Source: Nanobdellota archaeon (GTDB lineage Archaea; Nanobdellota; Nanobdellia; Woesearchaeales; UBA12501). From it: 6,107 bases of DNA. The translations under genes and the position numbers were made by a program. Where the stretch lies: assembly GCA_018812465.1 (NCBI GenBank), contig JAHJCS010000016.1, positions 1 through 6,107 of the forward strand. The letters are read 5' to 3'. Shown piece by piece: positions 1-4,888 of this stretch (position 1 is the stretch's first letter; each line of letters starts with the position of its first letter). Under the pieces are notes generated by a model. The model saw only the letters and a program-made list of their open reading frames with translations, made no database searches and was not told where the DNA came from.

Positions 1-746
1 ATAGTCGCTATTCTCTCGTTGTCTTTAAGCATCTCAAACCCCTGAAGACCAATGGAACCAACAACCACCAGAGTGAACATTAAATAAATTATGATTGGTA
101 TGATTATCCCTAAAAGAAGCACTGTTTTCAGTTTCTTCTTGTCCTTGCCCAGGATCTCATTGGCTTCTGGTACAGCAACCATGCCAAGATAAGCAAAAAG
201 TACAACCCCAAAAGGAATAAATGACTTGGTTATATCAAAAGAACGAAGATTGGCTGTGTCAATATGCGGGCTTGTGAAAGCCATTATCACAAACACAGTC
301 AACAATACAAGAAAAACTGTGACTAGCTCTGATTTCTCAAGAGTCTCAATACCAAAATAAAGGAGGAAAGAGACAATAACAAAAAAAGCCAAAGTGTATG
401 GAAGCTGAGGACCGCCGAATATCGCGCTTAAAGCACCTCCCTCACCCAGCAGGTATGCTACCATAGCACCATAAAGGCCAAATACCATAGAGAACAGCAT
501 GGCTGCTTTGCCCCACCTGCCTAGATATCTCTCTGCATAGCCTGTAAGCTGGTGATTGCCTTGTGTCCTAAGCACAACCTCTCCAAGATAAAGATAAAGC
601 AACGCAACAACACCACCCAGTAAAAGAATCACAAACGCACCAGTGAGGAATCCTGCTTTGGCAACAACATAGGGTATGCCAAATATTCCAGCCCCTATGA
701 TAACACCGACCATAGTAGCAACAGCTTCCCAGAATTTTATTCTCAT
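1..746 (-). CDS. Amino-acid permease, APC superfamily (HAAAP/AAAP-like), C-terminus cut by window edge
   Basis: An open frame of 248 codons reads leftward from ATG at 744-746 and runs off the left edge. The product is a polytopic membrane protein that probably imports amino acids by coupling to an ion gradient, as known for this superfamily. About seven hydrophobic segments are visible (roughly residues 8-27, 34-56, 80-102, 115-133, 139-157, 174-195, 207-230). The first contains GAGIFG (18-23), the typical unwound TM1 substrate-site motif of APC transporters. The sixth, with FAYLGMVAVPEANEIL (184-199), resembles TM6 of the COG0814 aromatic/polar amino-acid permeases. An in-frame TAA lies six codons upstream, so this ATG is the first possible start. 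An AGAGG stretch sits four bases before it. The substrate cannot be read from the sequence. Family-level assignment is fairly secure; the exact subfamily is inferred. Confidence 0.85.
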   Translation of the reverse strand, partial: MRIKFWEAVATMVGVIIGAGIFGIPYVVAKAGFLTGAFVILLLGGVVALLYLYLGEVVLRTQGNHQLTGYAERYLGRWGKAAMLFSMVFGLYGAMVAYLLGEGGALSAIFGGPQLPYTLAFFVIVSFLLYFGIETLEKSELVTVFLVLLTVFVIMAFTSPHIDTANLRSFDITKSFIPFGVVLFAYLGMVAVPEANEILGKDKKKLKTVLLLGIIIPIIIYLMFTLVVVGSIGLQGFEMLKDNERIAT

Positions 747-788
747 TTTGCCTCTTTTTGTTTATTGCATTCATTATTTTAGAATGTA

Positions 789-798
789 TTATTTAAAG
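789..798 (-). promoter_or_regulatory. TATA box of the permease gene
   Basis: On the minus strand this reads CTTTAAATAA, centred about 48 bases upstream of the permease ATG. Archaeal transcription normally starts about 25 bases past the TATA centre. That would give a leader of roughly 20 bases, long enough to include the AGAGG in front of the start codon. Confidence 0.55.
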
Positions 799-825
799 AT
801 TGCTACAGAATATAATTAAAGACAA

Positions 826-837
826 CAAAAAAAGAAA
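826..837 (-). terminator. Oligo-T terminator after tRNA-Trp
   Basis: Directly after the tRNA 3' end the minus strand reads TTTCTTTTTTTG. Runs of T in the non-template strand are the usual intrinsic stop signal for archaeal RNA polymerase. No hairpin precedes it apart from the tRNA itself. Confidence 0.55.
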
Positions 838-988
838 TGGGGCTGCTGGGATTTGAACCCAGGTCCGGTGGTCTCTTCCTTGAAGCAGAAGCTTCAACAG
901 ACTAGGCTTAAGTCATTGCCGCAGTAGACTGCAGCTCCACGCTCCATGACTGGAGCCACCTATTCTAGCCAGGTTATACTACAGCCCC
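838..988 (-). tRNA. trnW: tRNA-Trp (anticodon CCA), intron-containing
   Basis: The mature tRNA is 988-950 plus 872-838. The acceptor stem GGGGCTG pairs perfectly with CAGCCCC (845-839), followed by discriminator A73 (838); CCA is not encoded. The T arm CTGGG-TTCAAAT-CCCAG (862-846) is perfect. The anticodon stem GGTGG/CCACC is also perfect, and the spliced loop reads CTCCAGA with anticodon CCA at 953-951. The variable loop is four bases (GGAC). Acceptor and discriminator match known archaeal tRNA-Trp, such as that of Haloferax volcanii, which also carries an intron at this site. The D stem is weak: G10-U25, U11-A24, A12 opposite A23, U13-G22. G18 and G19 are present in the D loop. A TATA-like element lies about 57 bases upstream, implying a trimmed 5' leader. 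Confidence 0.93.
873..949 (-). other. Archaeal tRNA intron (77 nt) with bulge-helix-bulge splice sites
   Basis: The intron sits at the canonical position 37/38. A bulge-helix-bulge can be drawn. The central helix is C32-U33-C34-C35 against GAAG (878-875), three of four pairs formed with C34 opposite A877. The three-base bulges are A36-G37/U949 and A874-G873/A872, each cut between its second and third base, which gives exactly the predicted exon ends. An intron helix follows (948-941 with 886-879: seven of eight pairs, one of them G-U, with A947 opposite A880). Inside are two seven-pair hairpins: 935-918 (GCUGCAG and CUGCGGC around UCUA) and 897-880 (UUGAAGC and GCUUCAA around UUCT). Splicing endonuclease would remove it. 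I see no convincing C/D-box guide RNA. Confidence 0.88.
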
Positions 989-1037
989 ATAAAATGCAGA
1001 TAGTATAATCTCAAGCTGATACAATCAGGAAACTACC

Positions 1038-1050
1038 CCTTATTTAAAGT
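1038..1050 (-). promoter_or_regulatory. TATA box, probable tRNA-Trp promoter
   Basis: The minus strand reads ACTTTAAATAAGG here, starting just past the stop codon of the DUF192 gene. The core TTTAAATA matches the boxes before the permease, SpoIIM and aIF2-beta genes. Transcription should start near 1020, giving a 5' leader of about 30 bases before the tRNA, to be removed by processing. Confidence 0.45.
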
Positions 1051-1392
1051 TTATTGAAATCTGATTTTATCGCCCAACCTGCATCCTTTAGCCTTCCCCT
1101 TGGGCAGTTCTAGGATATACTGGCTTTTACATGCTGGAGAATATGCAGTAAATGGCCTGAAATCCGTTTTTATTTCGACTATCCTCTTTTGGCTGTCAAG
1201 AAAAAGAACATCTATAGGATAGAACACAAAGAACATATGCAAAGGCCTTATTGCTTGGCTTGAGAAGCTGAAAACAAGCCCAAAGTCGTTTATAGGCCTT
1301 GAGAACATAAGGCCCAGGGCCTTCAGAAACACTGATCTGATGATTCTGGAGCTCCTGACAAGCACTCTTTTTGAGGCTATATTAGTTATCAT
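1051..1392 (-). CDS. DUF192 family protein (COG1430), 113 aa
   Basis: A small single-domain protein that matches DUF192 along its length. The pattern includes RSVFLKALGLMFSR (19-32), LVFSF (39-43), the core LHMFFVFYPIDVLFLD (51-66), VEIK (72-75), YILELPKG (92-99) and LGDKI (106-110). DUF192 proteins are compact beta-rich domains of unknown biochemical role; bacterial forms are often exported. This one has no signal peptide or membrane segment, so it is probably cytoplasmic. The start at 1392 gives a normal family length. There is no good ribosome-binding site at the usual distance (an AGAGGA lies about 11 bases upstream), so translation may be leaderless. It lies upstream of tRNA-Trp on the same strand and is divergent from tbp; neither neighbour suggests a function. 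Confidence 0.88.
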   Translation of the reverse strand: MITNIASKRVLVRSSRIIRSVFLKALGLMFSRPINDFGLVFSFSSQAIRPLHMFFVFYPIDVLFLDSQKRIVEIKTDFRPFTAYSPACKSQYILELPKGKAKGCRLGDKIRFQ

Positions 1393-1407
1393 AAATCTTT
1401 AAATCCT

Positions 1408-1436
1408 CTTATTTAGGCTTTATTTGGCTTTAAACC
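1408..1436 (-). promoter_or_regulatory. TATA-like elements of the DUF192 gene
   Basis: Read on the minus strand, three A/T-rich elements lie upstream of the DUF192 start: GTTTAAAG (about 1430-1437), CAAATAAAG (about 1419-1427) and CTAAATAAG (1408-1416). The middle one is centred about 30 bases before the ATG, the spacing expected for a leaderless transcript. I cannot tell which is used. Confidence 0.35.
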
Positions 1437-1514
1437 AATCTCCACTCGAAACAATGGGGGTTTATTCACCGGAATATATCCATTTAAAAAACAAAGTATT
1501 TATAAAGATTGAGT

Positions 1515-1548
1515 TATTTAAAAACCATATATAAATGGTTTATAAATA
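1515..1548 (+). promoter_or_regulatory. tbp promoter region, near-perfect interrupted palindrome with TATA elements
   Basis: The left arm TATTTAAAAACCAT (1515-1528) and right arm ATGGTTTATAAATA (1535-1548) are inverted repeats matching at 13 of 14 positions, separated by ATATAA. TATA-like cores lie in both arms and in the centre (ATATATAAAT, 1527-1536). The central box would start transcription near 1558, leaving a leader of about 17 bases that contains the GGGGGTG ribosome site. A further element, AAGTATTTATAAA (1494-1506), is a perfect 13-base inverted repeat of 1539-1551. The clustering suggests several binding positions for TBP or a dimeric regulator; this is inference. Confidence 0.6.
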
Positions 1549-1562
1549 CTTATAAATCATAT

Positions 1563-1569
1563 GGGGGTG
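1563..1569 (+). promoter_or_regulatory. Ribosome-binding site of tbp
   Basis: GGGGGTG resembles the archaeal Shine-Dalgarno core GGAGGTG and ends five bases before the ATG at 1575. It fixes the tbp start there rather than at the in-frame TTG at 1509, which lies inside promoter sequence. Confidence 0.75.
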
Positions 1570-1574
1570 TAAAT

Positions 1575-2126
1575 ATGACAAAACACGGTGAAGGTGTAAG
1601 TATCAAAGTAGTAAATATAGTGGTTTCTTCTTCACTAGGACATGATATTCCTTTAGAGAAAATGGCAGCTACTCTAAGCAACACAGAGTATAACCCAGAA
1701 CAGTTTCCAGGACTTGTGATAAGGATCAAAGAACCTAAGACCTCAGCTCTGATATTCAGCTCAGGAAAGATTGTATGCACAGGAGCAAGGTCAATGGACA
1801 AGGTTGAAGAATCTATCCAAAAGATAATCAAAAGCCTGGAAAAGATAGGCATCAAGATAAAGATAAAACCAGAAGTGAAGATCCAGAACATTGTGGCTTC
1901 AGGCACAGTGGGAATGGACCTTAATCTCAACACTCTTGCGATGAAACTTGATAATACAGAGTACGAGCCAGAGCAGTTCCCTGGACTAGTGTACAAACTC
2001 GCTGAAGCCAAAGCAACATTCCTTCTGTTCAGCAATGGAAAGGTCGTCTGCACAGGCACAAAAAGTGAAGAAGCAGTGCATAACGCACTTGACAAGCTCA
2101 TAGAGAATCTTAAGCAGATAAAGTAA
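1575..2126 (+). CDS. tbp: TATA-box-binding protein TBP, 183 aa
   Basis: TBP binds the TATA box and, with TFB, recruits RNA polymerase; it is the universal archaeal initiation factor. The protein is two direct repeats offset by 91 residues (about 10-91 and 101-182), forming the saddle fold. The matching signatures are YNPEQFPGLVIRI (39-51) and YEPEQFPGLVYKL (130-142), then LIFSSGKIVCTG (59-70) and LLFSNGKVVCTG (150-161). The four phenylalanines that kink DNA in known TBPs correspond to F44, F61, F135 and F152. It ends at NLKQIK, without the acidic tail found in some archaeal TBPs. Its length is typical once the start is placed at 1575. It lies immediately upstream of mcm on the same strand, after a promoter rich in TATA elements, which would allow self-control (inference). 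Confidence 0.97.
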   Translation: MTKHGEGVSIKVVNIVVSSSLGHDIPLEKMAATLSNTEYNPEQFPGLVIRIKEPKTSALIFSSGKIVCTGARSMDKVEESIQKIIKSLEKIGIKIKIKPEVKIQNIVASGTVGMDLNLNTLAMKLDNTEYEPEQFPGLVYKLAEAKATFLLFSNGKVVCTGTKSEEAVHNALDKLIENLKQIK

Positions 2127-2129
2127 CGA

Positions 2130-2157
2130 TGTTTTTATTTTTTGTTTTGGTTTTTTC
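2130..2157 (+). terminator. T-rich tract between tbp and mcm, probable terminator
   Basis: The 37-bp gap contains TTTTTATTTTTTG followed by TTTTGG and TTTTTTC. T runs in the non-template strand terminate archaeal transcription, so at least part of the tbp transcripts should end here. No strong separate mcm promoter is evident, so readthrough may feed mcm. Confidence 0.5.
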
Positions 2158-2163
2158 TGAAAA

Positions 2164-4191
2164 ATGGAAGTCACAGACCAGATAAAGAAATTTGAAGAAT
2201 TCATCCAGATTAATCACCATGCTGAGCTTCTTGAGAAGGCGAGAAAAGGAGAAAGCTTTCTTATCATAGACTTTGTTGAACTGTCAAAATTTGATCCAGA
2301 CCTAGCTGACATACTGCTTGACCAGCCAGAAGAGATCATAAGAGCTGCTGAACTGGCCATAGATTCTTTTGATCTGCCTAAGAAAACAAAGAATTTCAGG
2401 GTGAGATTCAAGAATCTGACAGACACCCAGAAATTCATGATAAGGGATATCAGAAGCAAACATATAGGAAGATTCCTGTATATAGAAGGGGTTGTGAGGC
2501 AGAAATCAGATGTCAGACCTCAGGTGACAGCAGCCAAGTTCGAATGCCCTAGCTGCGGCAACATAATCTCAGTATTGCAGCTTGACAGCAAGTTCAAAGA
2601 ACCGTCAAGATGCGGCTGCGGAAGAAAAGGCAAATTCAGGCTCCTCAACAAAGAACTTGTAGATGCGCAGAGGATTGTGCTTGAAGAGGCGCCAGAGGAT
2701 CTTGAGAGCGGAGGACAGCCAAAGAGAATAGATATATTCCTCAAAGAGGATCTTGTAAGCCCTCTTGAAGACAAAAAGACAAACCCAGGAACAAAAGTGA
2801 TTGTCAATGGAATTGTGAAAGAGGTTCCGATAATACTCAGGACAGGAGGCCGGTCAATAAGATTTGATCTTATCATTGAAGCAAATTCTATAGGTAATGT
2901 TCAGGAAGAGTTCGGAGACCTGGTGATAACCCCAAAAGAAGAGAAGCAGATAAAGGAGATTGCAAGTGATCCAAGGATGTTCCAGAAAATAGTCAACTCT
3001 CTTGCACCATCAATATATGGCCATGAGAAAATAAAAGAGGCAATCATACTCCAGCTTGTTGGGGGCTTAAGGAAAGTCAGGGATGATGGTATGACCACTA
3101 GGGGAGATATGCATATCCTGCTTATAGGAGATCCAGGAGCAGGAAAATCCCAGCTCCTCAAGAGAGCCTCTGTGATAGCACCAAAGGCAAGATATGTGAG
3201 CGGTAAAGGAGCTTCAGGTGCAGGACTCACTGCAGCAGTTGTAAAAGATGAATTTTTGAAAGGGTGGGCCCTTGAAGCAGGAGCACTTGTGCTTGCGAAC
3301 AAGGGATTCTGTATGATAGATGAGATGGATAAGATGTCAAAAGATGATAGGGCAGCAATGCATGAGGCTCTAGAACAGCAGACAGTCACTATCTCTAAAG
3401 CAAACATCCAGGCAACATTAAGATCAGAGACAACTGTTCTTGCAGCAGCTAATCCAAAATTCGGAAGATTTGATGCTTATGAAATGATCGGAAAACAGAT
3501 TGATCTTCCTCCAACACTTATCAACAGATTTGACCTCATATTCCCGATAAAGGATATGCCTGACAAGGAGAATGATGAAAGACTGGCAAAATTCATCCTG
3601 AATCTTCATCAGGACATGTCTTCCAGAGAAGCTGAGGCTGAAATTGACACTGGTCTTCTCAGAAAATACATTGCTTACGCAAGGACAAGAATAAAGCCTG
3701 TGCTTACTGATGGTGCTGTTCAAGAGATAAAGGATTATTATATTACTATGAGAAACTCAGGATCCTCAGAAGAGAGCGCTGTGAAAGCAATTCCTATAAC
3801 AGCAAGACAGCTTGAGGCTCTTGTCAGACTATCAGAAGCCAGTGCAAAACTGAGGCTAAGTGATAAAGTAGGAAGAAAGGATGCAAAAAAAGCTATTGAG
3901 CTTCTTGATTACTGCCTAAGACAGGTAGGATTGGACAAAGATACAGGAAAGATAGATATTGACAGGATAACCACAGGAATCAGCGCTTCCCAGAGAAGCA
4001 CAATCTCTGTGGTAAGAGAAGCCATAATAGCGCTTGAGAATAAAATAGGCAAGACAATCCCTGTTGAGGATATTGTGAAAGAAGCAGAAGAGAAAGGCAT
4101 AAAACCAGATAGTGTTGATGAAGCCATAGAAAAACTCAAGAGATCTGGAGATCTTTTCGAACCAAGAAGAGGGTTCATACAGAGGACTTAA
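2164..4191 (+). CDS. mcm: Replicative DNA helicase MCM, 675 aa
   Basis: MCM is the ATP-driven ring helicase that unwinds DNA at the archaeal replication fork. All parts are present: N-terminal helical domain (about 1-95); OB fold with a zinc site C128-x2-C131-x18-C150-x-C152; AAA+ core with Walker A GDPGAGKS (322-329), GKGASGAGLTAAV (347-359), Walker B MIDEMD (384-389), sensor 1 N430, arginine finger R455 in NRFD and sensor 2 R548 in TARQLEAL; and a C-terminal winged helix (about 618-675). K412 in the presensor-1 hairpin is in place. No intein interrupts the common insertion sites. Length is normal for an archaeal MCM. A stop codon two codons upstream makes 2164 the first start. There is no Shine-Dalgarno sequence; CTGAAAA precedes the ATG. 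The RPA-like gene begins one base after the stop, so the two are surely co-transcribed. Confidence 0.98.
   Translation: MEVTDQIKKFEEFIQINHHAELLEKARKGESFLIIDFVELSKFDPDLADILLDQPEEIIRAAELAIDSFDLPKKTKNFRVRFKNLTDTQKFMIRDIRSKHIGRFLYIEGVVRQKSDVRPQVTAAKFECPSCGNIISVLQLDSKFKEPSRCGCGRKGKFRLLNKELVDAQRIVLEEAPEDLESGGQPKRIDIFLKEDLVSPLEDKKTNPGTKVIVNGIVKEVPIILRTGGRSIRFDLIIEANSIGNVQEEFGDLVITPKEEKQIKEIASDPRMFQKIVNSLAPSIYGHEKIKEAIILQLVGGLRKVRDDGMTTRGDMHILLIGDPGAGKSQLLKRASVIAPKARYVSGKGASGAGLTAAVVKDEFLKGWALEAGALVLANKGFCMIDEMDKMSKDDRAAMHEALEQQTVTISKANIQATLRSETTVLAAANPKFGRFDAYEMIGKQIDLPPTLINRFDLIFPIKDMPDKENDERLAKFILNLHQDMSSREAEAEIDTGLLRKYIAYARTRIKPVLTDGAVQEIKDYYITMRNSGSSEESAVKAIPITARQLEALVRLSEASAKLRLSDKVGRKDAKKAIELLDYCLRQVGLDKDTGKIDIDRITTGISASQRSTISVVREAIIALENKIGKTIPVEDIVKEAEEKGIKPDSVDEAIEKLKRSGDLFEPRRGFIQRT
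4181..4186 (+). promoter_or_regulatory. Ribosome-binding site of the RPA-like gene, inside the mcm 3' end
   Basis: AGAGGA ends six bases before the ATG at 4193 and lies within the last codons of mcm. This supports translation of the RPA-like gene from the mcm transcript, perhaps coupled to mcm translation. Confidence 0.6.
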
Positions 4192-4192
4192 A

Positions 4193-4630
4193 ATGGAAAA
4201 CCAGGCCAGGCAAACTGCTGTGAAAACAAGAATAAGCAGCCTGATCAATGGCCAGTATGTTGTCCAGCAGGGATGGGAGCCAAATTATATTCTATATAAT
4301 GATGAGAAGATATCAAGAATAAATATAATTGGGGTGATTGTATCAAAGAATCAAAACGAACTTTCTAATAATAAATCTGTGATGATTGATGATGGTTCGG
4401 GAAGAATCAGTGTAAGGACTTTTGATGAAAGCTCTGTGCTTGATAGTGTTTCAGTGGGTGAAATGATAATACTGATAGGAAGACCCAGAGAATATGGCAA
4501 TGAGATATATATTGTGCCTGAGATCATAAAACCGTTGCAGGACAAGAGATGGGCTGAAGTAAGACGGCTTGAGCTAGAGTTAAAGAATAAAACAGCCTGC
4601 CCAACAACCCACCTGATAAATACAGAATAA
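4193..4630 (+). CDS. rpa: RPA-like single-stranded DNA-binding protein, OB-fold part, 145 aa, ending at an in-frame TAA
   Basis: The protein fits archaeal RPA-type OB-fold proteins (RPA32-like), which coat single-stranded DNA during replication and repair. After an N-terminal segment (RISSLINGQYVVQQGWEPNYI, 13-33) comes an OB fold at about 40-113. Its strand pattern is RINIIGVIVSK, MIDDGSGRISVRTF, VGEMIILIGRPREYGNEIYI and VPEIIKPL. The region RWAEVRRLELELKNK (119-133) looks like the helix that leads into a C-terminal domain in longer relatives. The frame then stops at TAA 4628-4630, but the same frame continues open to 4885. The ATG lies one base after the mcm stop, with an AGAGGA site before it. 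RPA and MCM meet at the replication fork, so the pairing makes sense. The OB-fold call is secure; whether the 145-aa form is the natural product is not. Confidence 0.85.
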   Translation: MENQARQTAVKTRISSLINGQYVVQQGWEPNYILYNDEKISRINIIGVIVSKNQNELSNNKSVMIDDGSGRISVRTFDESSVLDSVSVGEMIILIGRPREYGNEIYIVPEIIKPLQDKRWAEVRRLELELKNKTACPTTHLINTE

Positions 4631-4888
4631 GTAAAAACAATTAAACAAGAAATCAAAGAGGATATAGTTGAAAATGAAGAAAAAATCTCTGAGGGAGATC
4701 TTGAAGAAGTAAAAGATGAAACAGAAGATATTATCAGTAGTATAAGGAATCTTGACAAAGGGGATGGAGCTGATTATACTGAAGTTGTCTCTTCCAGCGG
4801 AAAGAAAGCAGAGGAAATGATTTCAAATCTCCTTAAGAATGGAGATATATTTGAGCTAAGACCAGGAAAACTCAAAGTTCTTGAATGA
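4631..4888 (+). pseudogene. C-terminal winged-helix part of the RPA-like gene, cut off by the in-frame TAA
   Basis: Eighty-five codons in the same frame as the RPA-like OB-fold gene follow its stop without another stop until TGA 4886-4888. The reading is an acidic linker (residues 1-33 of the tail, with EEKISEGDLEEVKDETED) and then a winged-helix-like domain: IISSIRNLDKGDGADYTEVV, KKAEEMISNLLKNGDIFELR and PGKLKVLE. RPA32-type proteins usually have OB fold, linker and winged helix in this order. No ATG, GTG or TTG occurs in frame before ATG 4817, which would leave only 23 residues, so the part cannot be a separate gene with a normal start. Explanations are a point nonsense mutation, a sequencing or assembly error, or stop readthrough. 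The neighbouring gene ends exactly at this frame's TGA, which supports the tail being genuine coding sequence. Confidence 0.7.

Noticed and set aside
568..774. A minus-strand 68-residue frame starting at ATG 774 in front of and overlapping the permease.
   Set aside because: It is out of frame with the permease and has a Cys/Trp-rich composition typical of a shadow frame. The permease frame shows continuous membrane segments and family motifs.
873..949. A C/D-box methylation guide RNA inside the tRNA-Trp intron, as in some other archaea.
   Set aside because: The intron contains ATGAC-like and CTGT-like bits, but no proper box C (RTGATGA) or box D (CTGA). The anticodon-complementary hexamers are not placed five bases from a box D.
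1509..1574. A 22-residue N-terminal extension of TBP from an in-frame TTG.
   Set aside because: These bases hold the TATA elements and palindrome, and the ribosome site GGGGGTG directly precedes the ATG at 1575, which also gives the normal family length.
3100..3600. An intein in the MCM ATPase core, common in some archaea.
   Set aside because: The Walker A, Walker B and arginine-finger segments are continuous and normally spaced, and total length is normal.
4628..4630. Stop recoding with pyrrolysine or selenocysteine in the RPA gene.
   Set aside because: The stop is TAA, while known recoding uses TAG (pyrrolysine) or TGA (selenocysteine). No insertion element is apparent.
4631..4641. A programmed -1 frameshift site at the A-rich stretch after the RPA stop.
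   Set aside because: The run is TAAAAAC, not a canonical A-AAA-AAC heptamer, and it lies after the stop codon in the zero frame.
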